This document shows positions 20,541-33,021 of a stretch of 64,000 nucleotides of DNA, piece after piece. How positions within the stretch are numbered: the stretch's first letter is position 1; each line of letters begins with the position of its first letter. The stretch spans positions 62,001 through 126,000 of the forward strand of contig NC_066327.1 in assembly GCF_022539315.1 (NCBI RefSeq), written 5' to 3'. The translations under genes and the position numbers were made by a program. The DNA is from Serinus canaria. Taxonomy: Eukaryota; Chordata; Aves; Passeriformes; Fringillidae. The notes under the pieces were generated by a model. It did not search any database. It was not told where the DNA came from and saw only the letters and a program-made list of their open reading frames with translations.

Positions 20541-20924
20541 GGACACCTGGTTCCATGAGATTCCACTGTGTAAAAATGTTCTCAAGTGCTCCATTAGCCC
20601 GTCTCTTTCACCATTGACTTCTGGTTCCTTCAGATTCCATGAGGTAACAATGTTCTACGGTGTTCCATCAGGCCCAGCTCTGTCACCATGCACTACTGGT
20701 TCCATGAGATTCCATGGGGTAACAATGTTCTCCAGTGTTACATCAGGCCCGGCTCTGTCACCACGGAGACCTGGTTCCATGAGATTCCACTGGGAAAAAA
20801 TGTTTTTCAGTGTTCCATTTGGCCCGGCTCTGTGGACATAGACGCCTGTTTCCATGAGAATCCACTGGGTAACACTCTTCTCCAGTGTTCCATCAGGCCC
20901 GAATCTGTCACCATGGATGCCTTT
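20541..20924. repeat. 384-bp perfect duplication inside satellite I, first copy
   Basis: Identical base for base, as far as I can read, to 21090-21473 (offset 549 bp, not a multiple of 75). Neighbouring satellite units differ from each other by 10-20 percent, so a perfect copy is out of character. It is followed by the irregular stretch 20925-21089. Confidence 0.9.
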
Positions 20925-21089
20925 CATGAGTCCAGGTAGAATTTCCAGGTTCCATCAGGCCTGTCACATGGAACCGGTTCATGATTCCTGGAACATGTTC
21001 CAGTGTTCCATCAGGCCAGTTGTCACATGGACACCTTCCATGAGTTCCATGGGTAACAATGTCTCAGTGTTCCCAGGCCGGCTCGTCAC
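20925..21089. other. Irregular, base-dropping stretch between perfect duplicates
   Basis: Still recognisable satellite I, but with many small deletions (for example GGTTCATGATTCCTGG, TGTCACATGGACACCTTCC) that no other unit shows. It looks like uncorrected long-read sequence bridging a gap, with the flanking 384 bp duplicated as a result. A real degraded segment is the less likely alternative. Confidence 0.65.
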
Positions 21090-21473
21090 GGACACCTGGT
21101 TCCATGAGATTCCACTGTGTAAAAATGTTCTCAAGTGCTCCATTAGCCCGTCTCTTTCACCATTGACTTCTGGTTCCTTCAGATTCCATGAGGTAACAAT
21201 GTTCTACGGTGTTCCATCAGGCCCAGCTCTGTCACCATGCACTACTGGTTCCATGAGATTCCATGGGGTAACAATGTTCTCCAGTGTTACATCAGGCCCG
21301 GCTCTGTCACCACGGAGACCTGGTTCCATGAGATTCCACTGGGAAAAAATGTTTTTCAGTGTTCCATTTGGCCCGGCTCTGTGGACATAGACGCCTGTTT
21401 CCATGAGAATCCACTGGGTAACACTCTTCTCCAGTGTTCCATCAGGCCCGAATCTGTCACCATGGATGCCTTT
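21090..21473. repeat. 384-bp perfect duplication inside satellite I, second copy
   Basis: Second copy of 20541-20924. After it the normal array resumes (TTCCATGAGAATCCACTGGG), whereas the first copy runs into the irregular stretch at the same point. Confidence 0.9.
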
Positions 21474-23116
21474 TTCCATGAGAATCCACTGGGTAACAAT
21501 ATTCTTCAGTGTTCCATCAGGCCCAGCTCTGTCACCATGGACACCTGGTTCCATGACATTCCATGGGGTAACAATGTTCTCCAGAGTTCCATCAGGTCCA
21601 GATCTGTCATTATGGACACCTACTCCCATGAGATTCCATGGGGTAAAAATGTTCTCCAGAGTTCCATAAGGCCTGGCTCTATCACCATGGACACCTGGTT
21701 CCATGAGATTCCATGGGGTAACAATATTCTCAAGTGCTCCATTAGTTTGGCTCTGTCACCATGGACTCCTGGTTCCATGAGATTCCATGAGGTGACAATG
21801 TTCTCCATAGTTCCATCCGGCCTGGGTCTATCACCGTGGACACCTTGTTCCATTACATTCCACTGGGAAATTATATTCTCCAGTGTTCCATCAGGCCCGG
21901 CTCTGTAGCCATGGATTCTGTAACCAGTTTCCATGAGATTCCACTGGGTATCAATGTTTTCCAGTGTTCCATCAGGCCGGGCTCTGTTCTGATGGACACC
22001 TGGTTCCATGAGATTCCATGGGGTAACAATGTCCTCCAGCATTCCATCAGGCCCATCTCTGTCCCCATTGACACGTGGTTCCATGAGATTCCATGGGGTA
22101 ACAATGCTTTCCAGTGTTCCATCAGGCCGGGTCTGTCACCAAGGACACCTTGTTCCATGAGTTTCCAATGGGTAACAATGTTCTTCAGTGTTCCATGAGG
22201 CTTGGCTCTGTCGCGATGGACACCTGGTTCAGTGAGATTCCATGGGGTAACAATGTTCTCAAGTGTTCCTTTAGCCCGGCTCTTTCACCATGGACTCCTG
22301 GTTCCATGAGATTCCATGGGGTAACTATGTATTCCAGTGTTCCATCAGGCCTGGCTCTGTCACCATGGACACCTGGTTCCATGAGTTTCCAACAGGTAGG
22401 AATGTTGTCTGGTTTTCCATCAGGCCCAGCTCTGACAACATGGACACCTGGTTCTATGAGATTCCATGGGGTAACAATGTTCTTCAGTGTTCCATCAGGC
22501 CCAGCTTTGTCACCATGGACACCTGGTTCCTTGAGATTCCATGGCGTAAAAATGTTCTCCAGTGTTCCATTAGGCCTGTCTCTGTCACCATGGACACCTG
22601 ATTCCATGGGATTCCATGGGGTAGAATTGTTCTCCAGTCTTGCATCGGCCCGGCTCTGTCACCATGGACACCTTGTTCCATGTGATTCCATGGGGTGACA
22701 GTGTTCTTCAGTGTTCCGTTAGCCCTGCGCTGTCAACTTGGACACCTAGTTCAATGAGATTCCAGGGGGAACAATGTTCTCTTGTGTTCCATCGTGCCCA
22801 GCTCTGTCACCATTGACATCGGGTTCCATGAGATTTTAGTGGGTAACAATGAACTCCAGTGTTCCATTAGCCAAGCTCTAACTCCATAAACACCTTGTTC
22901 CATGATATTCGACTGGGTAACAACGTTCTCCAGTCTTCCATCGGCCCGGCTCTGTTACCATGGACACCTTGTTCCATGAGATTCCATGGGGTAAAAATGT
23001 TCTCCAGTGTTCAATCAGGCCCGGCTCTGTCACAATGGACACCTGGTTCCTTGAGATTCCATGGGGTAACAATTTTCTCCAGTGTTCCATCAGGCCCAGC
23101 TCTGTCACGATGGACA

Positions 23117-26100
23117 GTCTAAGTCTACGCTGTCTTCAGCAGTGGACACCAAGTCGAGCTCCTCTTCCGGCGTGAACAGCAGGCCTACCCCATCCTACGC
23201 GGTGGGCACCAAGTCTACCCCATCTTCCGCGGCAGACACCGGGTCTACTCTGTCTTCCGCGAAGCATACCCGGTCATCCCCGTGTTCTACGGTGGACACC
23301 AGGTCTTCCCCGTCTTCCGAGGCGGACGCCGGATCTACCCCGTCTTTTGCAGCGGACTCCGTGTCTACCCCGTCTTCCGCGGTGTACACAAAGTCTACCC
23401 CGTCTTCCGCCGCCCACACTAGATCTATCCCGTCTTCCGCGACGGAGACCAGGTCCACCCAGTTTTCCGCATCGGACATCCGGTCTACCCTGTCTTCCGC
23501 GGCAGACACCCAGTCTACCGTGTATTCTGCGGCGGACACGGGGTCTATCCAGTCTTCCGCAGCGGACACCGGGTGTTTCCCATCTTCCGCGGCGGACACC
23601 AAGTCTAACCTGTCTTCCGCGGCGTACACCGAGTCTACCCCGTCTTCCGCTGCAAACACCAATGCTACCCCGTCTTCAGCGGCGGACAATGGATCTACCC
23701 CGTCTTCTTCAGAGGACACCGTGTCTAACCTGTCTTCCGCGGCGTACACGAGGTCTACTCCATCTTACGCGGCAGTCAAAGGGTCTACCCCGTCTTCCGC
23801 AGCGGACACCTGGTCTACGCCGTTTGCCCCACCGGACACCAGGTCTACACTGTCTTCTGCAGCAGACACCAGGTCTACCCCGTCTTCCGCGGTGTACACC
23901 AGGTCTATCCCGTCTTCCGCGACGGACACCAGGTATACCCCGTGTTCCGTGGCGGACACCGGGTCTACACCTTCTTCAGCGGCGGTCACCGGGTCTACGC
24001 CGTTTGCCGCGCCAGACACCGGGTCTACCCCGTCTTCTGCGGTGGACATCGGGTCAACCCCGTCGTCTGCGGCGGACACCGGGTCTCCCCCGTCTTCCGT
24101 GGTGGAAACCCAGTCTAACCCGTTTTCGGCCACGGACACCGGGTCTACCCCGTCTTCCGCAGCAGACACCAGGTCTACCTCATCTTCCGCGGCCGAAACT
24201 AAGTCTTCGCCGTCTTCATCGGTGGACACTAAGTCGTCCTCGTCTTCCGGGGCAGACAACAGGTCAACCTCGTCGTCTGTAATGGACACCGGGTCTCCCC
24301 CGTCTTCCATGGCGGAAACCCAGTCTAACCCGTTTTCCGCCGTGGACACGGGGTCTCCCCCGTCTTCCATGGTAGACACCAAGTATACCTCCTTTTCTGC
24401 GGCCGAAATTAAGTCTACGCCGTCTTCAGCAGTGGACACCAGGTCTTCCCCGTCTTCCGTGGCTGACACCGGGTCTAGCCCGTCTTTCGCGGCCGACACC
24501 GGGTCTATCCCGTCTTTTGCGGCAGACACCACGTCTACCCCGTCTTCCGTGGCGGACACCGGGTCTACCCCGTCTTTCGTGGTGGACACCGGGTCTACAC
24601 CTTCCTCTGCGGCGGACACCGGGTCTACGCCGTTTGCCGCTCCAGACACCAGGTCTATCCCATCTTCTGCGGCGGACACCGGGTCTACCCCATCTTCCGC
24701 GGCGGGCGCCGTGTTTACCCAGTTTGCCGCGGTGTACCCAGGGTCCACCCAGTCCTCCGCGGAGTACACCAGTTCTATCCAGTCTTCCGCGACGAACACT
24801 GGGTCCACCCAGTCTTCCAAGGCGGACAACCAGTCTACCACGTCTTCCGATTCAAACACCGGGTCTACCCCGTCTTCCGCGGCGGACACCGGGTCTACCC
24901 CGCCTTACGCGGTGGACACCGAGTCTTCCCTGTCTTCCGAGGGGGACACCGGGTCCGCCCCGTCTTCCGCCGCGGACACCGGGTCTATCCCGTCTTCCGC
25001 GGTGGACACCGGATATACCTCCTTTTCTGCGGATGAAACTATGTCTACGCCGTCTTCAGCGGTGGACACCAGGTCTTCCCCGTCTTCCATGGTGGACAAC
25101 CAATCTACCCCATCTTCTCCGGCGGACACTGGATCTACCCCGTGTTCCGAGGCGGTCACCGGGTCTACCCCGTCTTCCGTGGCGGACACCGCGTCTAACG
25201 CGTCTTCTGCGGCGTACACCGGGTCTATCCCCTCTTCCACGGCGGACACTGGGTCTACCTCATCTTCTGTGGCCGAAACTAAGTCTACGCCGTCTTCAGC
25301 GGTGGACACTAAGTCGACCTCGTCTTCCGGGGCGGACACCAGGCCTACCCATTCTTCAGCGGTGGACACCGTGTCTAACCCATTTTCTGCGGCATACACC
25401 AGGTGTACCCTGTCTTTCGCGGCTGACACCAGGTCTACCACATCTTCCGCTGCCGTCACCGGGTCTACCCCGTCTTCTGCGGCAGACACCGGGTCTACCC
25501 CATCTTCCGCGGCGGGCGCCGTGTTTACCCAGTTTGCCGCGGCGTACACAGGGTGTACCCAGTCCTCCGCGGCGTACACCAGTTCTATCCAGTCTTCCGC
25601 AATGAACACTGGGTCCACCCAGTCTTCTGAGGCGGACAACCGGTCTACCACGTCTTCTGCTTCAAACACCGGGTCTACCCCGTCTTCGGCGGCGGACACC
25701 GGGTCTACCCGCCTTACACGGTGGACACCGAGTCTTCCCCGTCTTCAGCGGAGGACACTGGGTCCTCCCCGTCTTCCGCGATGGACACTGGGTCTACCCC
25801 GTCTTCCGCGGCGGACACCAAGTCTACACCGTCTTCCACGGCGGTCAAAGGGTCTACCCCGTCTTCCGCGGCAGACACCGGGTCTACGCCGTTTGCCCCA
25901 CCGGACACCAAGTCTACACCGTCTTCTGCAGCAGACACCGGGTCTACCCCGTCTTCCGCGGAGGACGTCGTCTCTACCCAGTTTGCCGCGGCGTACAGAG
26001 GGTCAACCCTGTCTTCCGCGGTGTCCACCAGGTCTATCCCGTCTTCCGCGATGGACACCAGGTCCACACCGTCTTCCGTGGTGTAAAACCGTCTACCCCG

Positions 26101-29100
26101 TCTTCTGCTGCGGATACCGATCTAACCCGTGTTCCGAGGCGTACACTGGGTCTTCCCCGTCTTACGCGGCGGACACCGGGTCTATCCCGTCTTCCGCAGC
26201 AGACACCGGGTCTACCTCCTCTTCCGTGGCCAAAACTAAGTCTACGCCGTCTTCAGCGGTGGACACTAAGTGGACCTCGTCTTCCAGGGCAGACAACAGG
26301 TCAACCCCGTCGTCTGTGGCGGACACCGGGTCTCCCCTGTTTTCCGTGGCGGAAACCCAGTCTAACCCGTTTTCCGCCGCGGACACCGGGTCTACCCCGT
26401 CTTCCGCGGTGGACACCGGATATACCTCCTTTTCTGCGGCTGAAACTAAGTCTACGCCGTCTTCAGCGGTGGACACCAGGTCTTCCCCGTCTTCCATGGT
26501 GGACAACCAATCTACCCCGTCTTCTGCGGCGGACACTGGATCTACCTCGTGTTCCGAAGCGGACACCGGGTCTACCACGTCTTCCGCGACGGTCACCAGG
26601 TCTTCCCCGTCTTCCGTGGCCGACACCGGGCCTATCCCGTCTTTTGCAGCAGACACCGGGTCTACCCCGTCTTCGGCGGCGGTCACCGGGTCTACCCCGT
26701 CTTCCGTGGCGGACACCGCGTCTAACGCGTCTTCTGTGGCGGACACCAGGTCTATCCCCTCTTCCACGGCGGACACTGGGTCTACCTCATCTTCTGTGGC
26801 CGAAACTAAGTCTACGCCGTCTTCAGCGGTGGACACTAAGTCAACCTCGTCTTCCGGGGCGGACACCAGGCCTACCCATTCTTCAGCAGTGGACACCGTG
26901 TCTAACCCATTTTCTGCGGCGTATACCAGGTGTACCCTGTTTTCCGCGGCTGACACCGGGTCTACCACGTCTTCCGCGGCCGTCACCGGGTCTACCCCGT
27001 CTTCTGCGGCAGACACCGGGTCTACCCCATCTTCCGCGGCGGGCGCCGTGTTTACCCAGTTTGCCGCGGCGTACACAGGGTGCACCCATTCCTCCGCGGC
27101 GTACACCAGTTCTATCCAGTCTTCCGCGACGAACACTGGGTCCACCCAGTCTTCCGAGGCGGACAACCGGTCTACCACGTCTTCCGCTTCAAACACCGGG
27201 TCAACCCCGCTTTTCGCGGCGGACACCGGGTCTACCCCGCCTTACGCGGTGGACACCGAGTCTTCCCTGTCTTCCGAGGTGGACACTGGGTCCGCCCTGT
27301 CTTCCGCGGCGGACACCGGGTCTACCCTGTCTTCCGCGGCGGACACCGGGTCTCCCTCGTCTTCCGCAGCGGACACCGGCTCTAACCCCTCTTCCGCCGG
27401 GGACCCCGGGTCTACCCCGTCTTCCGCGCCGGACACCGCGTCTACCCCGTCCTCCGTGGAGGACACCGGGTCTACACCGTCTTCGGCGGAGGACACCGGG
27501 TCTACCCCGTTTTCCACGGCGGACACCGGGTCTCCCCCGTCTTCCGCAGTGGACACCGGGTCTACCCCATCTTCCGCGTTGGACACCGAGTCTACCCCGT
27601 CTTCCGCGGCGCACACCGGGTCTACCTCGCCTTCCGCAGTGGACACCGGGTCTTCCCCGTCTTCAGCGGAGGACACCGGGTCCTCCCCGTCTTCCGCGAT
27701 GGACACCGGGTCTACCCCGTCTTCTGCGGCGGACACCAAGTCTACACCGTCTTCCACGGCGGTCAAAGGGTCTACCCCGTCTTCCGCGGCAGACACCGGG
27801 TCTACGCCGTTTGCCCCACCGGACACCAAGTCTACACCGTCTTCTGCAGCAGACACCGGGTCTACCCCGTCTTCCGCGGCGGACGTCGTCTCTACCCAGT
27901 TTGCCGCGGCATACAGAGGGTCAACCCTGTCTTCCGCGGTGTCCACCAGGTCTATCCCGTCTTCCGCGATGGACACCAGGTCCACACTGTCTTCTGTGGC
28001 GTACAACCGGTCTACCCCGTCTTCTTCTGCGGATACCGATCTAACCCGTGTTCCGCGGCGTACACTGGGTCTTCCCCGTCTTATGCGGCGGACACGGTGT
28101 CTACCCCGCCTACTGCAGCAGACACCGGGTCTACCTCAACTTCCGTGGCCAAAACTAAGTCTACGCCGTCTTCAGCGGTGGACACTAAGTGGACCTCGTC
28201 TTCCAGGGCAGACAACAGGTCAACCCCGTCGTCTGCGGCGGACACCGGGTCTCCCCCGTTTTCCGTGGCGGAAACCCAGTCTAACCCGTTTTCCGCCGCG
28301 GACACCGGGTCTACCCCGTCTTCCGCGGTGGACACCGGATATACCTCCTTTTCTGCGGCTGAAACTAAGTCTACGCCGTCTTCAGCGGTGGACACCAGGT
28401 CTTCCCCGTCTTCCATGGTGGACAACCAATCTACCCCGTCTTCTGCGGCGGACACTGGATCTACCCCGTGTTCCGAAGCGGACACCGGGTCTACCACGTC
28501 TTTCGCGACGGTCACCAGGTCTTCCCCGTCTTCCGTGGCTGACACCGGGTCTACATCGTCTTTCGCGGCCGACACCAGGCCTATCCCGTCTTTTGCGGCA
28601 GACACCGGGTCTACCCCGTCTTCGGCGGCGGTCACCGGGTCTACCCCGTCTTCCGTGGTGGACACCGCGTCTAACGCGTCTTCCGCGGCGGACACCGGGT
28701 CTATCCCCTCTACCACGGCAGACACTGGGTCTACCTCGTCTTCTGTGGCCGAAACTAAGTCTACGCCGTCTTCAGCGGTGGACACTAAGTCGACCTCGTC
28801 TTCCGGGGCGGACACCAGGCCTACCCATTCTTCAGCGGTGGACACCGTGTCTAACCCGTTTTCTGCGGCGTACACCAGGTGTACCCTGTCTTCCGTGGCT
28901 GACACCGGGTCTACCACGTCTTCCGTGGCCGTCACCGGGTCTACCCCGTCTTCTGCGGCGGACCCCGTGTCTACCCCATCTTCCGCGGCGGGCGCCGTGT
29001 TTACCCAGTTTGCCGCGGCGTACACGGGGTCCACCCAGTCTTCTGAGGCGGACAACCGTTCTACCACGTCTTCCGCTTAAAACACCGGGTCTACCCCTTC

Positions 29101-32100
29101 TTCCGCGTCGAACACCGGGTCTCCCTCGTCTTCCGCAGCGGACACCGGCTCTAACCCCTCCTCCACCGGGGACACCGGGTCTACCCCGTCTTCCGGGGCG
29201 GCCAACGGGTCTACCCCGTGTCCCGCGGCGGACACTGGGTCTTCCCGTTCTTCTGCAGCGTACACCTGGTCTACCCTGTTTTCCAAGGCGGACACTGGGT
29301 CTACCTCATCTTCTGTGGCCGAAACTAAGTCTACGCCTTCTGCGGCGGGGGACACAGAGTCTACCCCGTCTTCCGCGGCAGAAATCGGGTCTACCCCCTC
29401 TTCCGGGGCGGACACCGTGTCTGCCCCGTTTTCTGCGGCATACACCAGGTGTACGCTGTCCTCCGCGGCTGACACCAGGTCTACCACGTCTTCCGCGGCC
29501 GTCACCGGGTCTACCTCGTCTTCTGCGGCAGACACCGGGTCTACCCCATCTTCCGCGGCGAGCGCCGTGTTTACCCAGTTTGCCGCGGCGTACACAGGGT
29601 GCACCCATTCCTCCGCGGTGTACACCAGTTCTATCCAGTCTTCCGCGACGAACACTGGGTCCACCCAGTCTTCCGAGGCGGACAACCGGTCTACCACGTC
29701 TTCCGCTTAAAACACCGGGTCTACCCCGCTTTCCGCGGCGGACACCGGGTCTACCCCGCCTTACGCAGTGGACTCCGAGTCTTCCCTGTCTTCTGAGGCG
29801 GACACCGGGTCTGCCCCGTCTTCCGCGGCGGACACCGGGTCTCCCTCCTCTTTCGCGGCGGACACCGGCTCTAACCCCTCTTCCGCCGGGGACACCGGGT
29901 CTACCCTGTCTTCCACGGCGGACACCAGGTCTTTCCCGTCTTCCACGGTGGACACCGGGTCTACCCCATCTTCCGCGTTGGACACCGAGTCTACCCCGTC
30001 TTCCGCGGCGCACACCGGGTCTACCCCGCCTTCCGCAGTGGACACCGGGTCTTCCCCGTCTTCAGCGGAGGACACCGGGTCTGCCCCGTCTTCCGCGGCG
30101 GACACCAGGTCTACTCTGGCTGCCACGGCGGACACCAGGTCTACCCCGTTTGTCACGGCGGACACAAGGTCTTCCCCGGCTGCCGCGGCAGACACCAGGT
30201 CTACCCCGTTTGTCATGGCGGACACGAGGTCTTCCCCGGCTGCTGTGGCGGACACCAGGTCTACCCCGTTTGCCGTGGAAAACCCCAGGTCTACACTAGC
30301 TTTTGCGGCAGAGACCAGGTCTACCCCTTTAACCGCGCTGGACACTAGGTCTACCCCTTCTTCCGCAGTGGACACCAGGTCGACCCCAACTTCAGCGGAG
30401 GACAACGGGTGAACACCGTCTTCCACGGCGGACCCCACGTCTAACCCGTCTTCCGCGGTGGACACCAGGTCTATCCTGTTTGCCGCGACGGACACTACGT
30501 CTACCCAATTTGCAGCGGCGGAAAACAGGTCTACCCCGTCTTCCGCGGCAGACATCGGGTCTACGCGGTTTGACGCGCCGGACACTGCATCTACCCCGTC
30601 TTCCCGACGGACAGCGGGTATACGCCGTTTGCGGCAGCGGACATCGGGTCTACGCCGTTTGCCGCGGTGGACTCCGGGTGTACCCCGTCTTCCGCGGTGG
30701 ACACCGGGTCTACGCCCATTGACGCGGCGAACACCAGTTCTATCCCATCTTCTGCGGTGTAAACCGTGTCTACCCCAACTTCCGTGGCGGACACCAGGTC
30801 TACGCCGTTTGCCGCGGCAGATTCCGGTTCTACCCCATCTTCTGCGGCGGACACCGGCTCTACGCCATTTGACCCAGCGGACAGCAGGTCTACCCCTTCT
30901 TCCGTGTGTAAAACTGGTCTACCCCGACGTTCGCAGTGGATACCGGGTCTACCCCGTCTTCTGCTGCGGACACCGGCTCTACACCGTTTGACGCAGAGGA
31001 CACCGGGTCTACCCTGGTCTTCTGCGGCGGACACTAGGTCTACCGATTTTGCTGTGGCGTACACCAGGACTACCCATTCTTCCGCGGCGGAAACCAGGTT
31101 TACCCGGTCTACCGCGGCGGACACCACGTCTAACCCGTCTTCTGCGGCGGACACCAGGTATATCCCTGCTGCCGCGGCAGACACGAGGTCTACCCCTTTT
31201 GCCGTGGTGGACACCAGGTCTAACTCGGCTTCCACGGCTGACACAAGGTCTATACGGTCTTCCACAGCGGACACCAGGTATACCCCGGCCACCGCGGTGA
31301 ACAACAAGTCTACCCCTTCTTCCGCAGCGGACACCAGGTTTACCCCATCTTCCGCGGCGGACACCAGGTTTACACCATTATCTGCGGCAGAGACCAGGTC
31401 TACCCTAGCTGCAGCGGCAGACTCTGGGTCTACCCCGGCTTCTGTGGCAGACCCCAGGTCTTCCCGGTCTTCCACGGCGGAGAACAGGTCTACCCCAGCC
31501 GCCGCGGAGGACATCAGGTCTACCCCGGCTTCCGCGGCTAATCTCAGGTCTACCGCGGCTGCCGCGGCAGACACCAGGTCTACCCTCTCTTCTGCAGCGG
31601 ACAACAGATCTACCCCATGATCTGCGGCAGACACCAGGTCTACCCCGGCTGCCTCGGCTGACACCAGGTCTACGGCGGCAGCTGCGGCAGACACCAAGTC
31701 TTCCCCGGCCGCCGCGGCGGACAACAGGTCTAAACCGTCTTCTGCGGCGGACACCGTGTCTACCCCATCTTCCGCAGCGGACACCGGGTCTACTCCGGCC
31801 GCCGCGGCAAACACCAGGTCTACCCCGTCGTCCGCGGCGGACACCAGGTCTACCCCGGCCACTGCGGCGGACAACATGTCTACCGCATCTATTGCGGCGG
31901 ACACCAGGTCTACCCTGGCCGCCGTGGCGGACACCAGGTCTACCCTGTTTGCCGCGGCAGACACCAGGTCTACCCCGTTTGTAGCGACAGACACGAGGTC
32001 TGCCCTGGATGCCGCGGCGGACACCAGGTCTACCCCTTCCTCCGCGGCGGACTCCAGGTCTACCCCATTATCCGCGGCGGAGACCAGGTCTACCCCAGCC

Positions 32101-32976
32101 GCAGGGGCAAACTCCGGGTCTACCCCGGCTTCTGTGGCAGACCCCAGGTCTACCCCGTCCTCAGCAGCGAAGACCAGATCTACCCCTGCCGCCGCGGCAG
32201 ACACCAGGTCTACCCCAGCTTCCGCGGCTAACCTCAGGACTACCTCGGCCGCCGCGGCGGACTCCAGGTCTACCCCGTCTTCCACGGTGGACTTCAGGTC
32301 TACCCCGTCTTCCGCAGCGGACACCAGATCTACACTGGCTGTAGCGGCGTAGAGCAGGTCTACCCCGTCGTCCGCGGCAGATACCAGGTCTGCCCTGTCT
32401 TCCACGGCGGACCCCAGGTCTACCCCATTTGCCGCGGCGGAAACGAGGTCTACCCCATCTTCTTTGGCGGACAGCAGGCATACCCCGTTTTCCACGGCGG
32501 ACCCCAGGTCTATCCCGTTGTCCGCGTTGGACACCAGGTCTGCCCTGTCTTCTGCGGCGGACACCAGGTCTACCCTGTTTTCCATGGCAAACACCAGGTC
32601 TACCCTGGCTGCCGCGGCCGACACAAGGTCTACCCCGGCTGCCGCAGTGGACAGGAGCTTTACCCCTTTTACTGCGGCAGACACCAGGTCTACACTGTTT
32701 GCCACGGCGGACACCACATCTACACCATATTCTGCGGCGGACTTCAGGTGTATACCGTCTTCTGCGTTGGACACCATGTCTACCCTGTCTTCCGCAGCAG
32801 ACACCAGGTCTACCCCCTCTTCTGCAGTGGACGCCAGGTCTACCCCGTCTTCCGCGGCAGACACCAGGTCTACCTTGGCCGCCGCGGCGGACACCAGGTC
32901 TTCTCCTGCCACCGCGGAGGCCACCAGGTCTACCCCGGCTTCCGCGGCTAATACCAGGTCTACCCCGGCCGCTGCA
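23117..32976. repeat. Satellite II, 30-bp CpG-rich minisatellite (about 330 units)
   Basis: Head-to-tail copies of a 30-bp unit, landmarks ACCGGGTCTACCCCGTCTTC and CGCGGCGGAC, about five CpG per unit and often a CCGCGG site. The unit equals ten codons without stops, so long frames run on both strands, including one of 2405 codons (23082-30299) that reads SSAADTGSTP-like repeats and then switches to an RLPRRTPGL-like frame near 25,710 because of an indel. I see no start context, introns or frame conservation, so I treat this as non-coding. Two consensus blocks are present: up to about 30,100 (CACCGGGTCTACCCCGTC) and from there on (CACCAGGTCTACCCCGGC with GCCGCGG). Confidence 0.95.
25743..29580. 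repeat. Higher-order copies within satellite II, period about 1.92 kb
   Basis: Rare variants recur at 1918-1919 bp spacing (about 64 units): CTTCAGCGGAGGACAC at 25743 and 27661; the GGATACCGATCTAACCCG block at about 26112 and 28031; GGATATACCTCCTTTTCTGC at about 26418 and 28337. An odd variant GCCGTGTTTACCCAGTTTGC appears near 24708, 25518, 27046, 28993 and 29562, so shorter block duplications also occurred. This indicates expansion by copying of multi-unit blocks. Confidence 0.8.
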
Positions 32977-33021
32977 GCCTTTAATGCATTTAAAGCATTT
33001 AAAGCCTTTAAAGCATTTAAA
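32977..33021. repeat. 9-bp ladder at the satellite II/III junction
   Basis: Five near-copies of GCATTTAAA/GCCTTTAAA in a row, then CAGATACCC. The last copy plus CAGATACCC resembles the GCTTTAAACTGATACCC of satellite III, so the ladder looks like local amplification of the first bases of satellite III. Confidence 0.75.

Larger units (their letters stand above)
15467..23116. repeat. Satellite I, 75-bp tandem repeat, right segment (about 100 units)
   Basis: Same 75-bp unit and orientation as 4907-6891; the two segments were one array before ERV copy B inserted. Longer-range structure is visible: a distinctive variant block (TTCTACAGCTTTCAATCAAC ... CTGTGTAATAATCTTCTCC) occurs at about 17068 and again at 19013, 1945 bp or about 26 units apart. 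Open frames on both strands (for example 16980-17720, 18075-18731, 18110-18850) are products of the stop-poor 25-codon unit and are not annotated as genes. The array passes into satellite II within one unit at about 23116. Confidence 0.95.

Noticed and set aside
15933..22698. Many 60-250 codon frames with MDTWFHEIPWGNNVLQCSIRP-like repeats on both strands
   Set aside because: All derive from the 75-bp (25-codon) satellite I unit, with no codon-position conservation visible and starts scattered at the recurrent CCATGG.
23082..30299. 2405-codon open frame as a giant gene
   Set aside because: It is the 30-bp stop-free repeat read in one frame. Antisense frames are equally open, the frame changes at indels, and there is no exon or promoter context. 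Kept only as a low-priority question in the findings.
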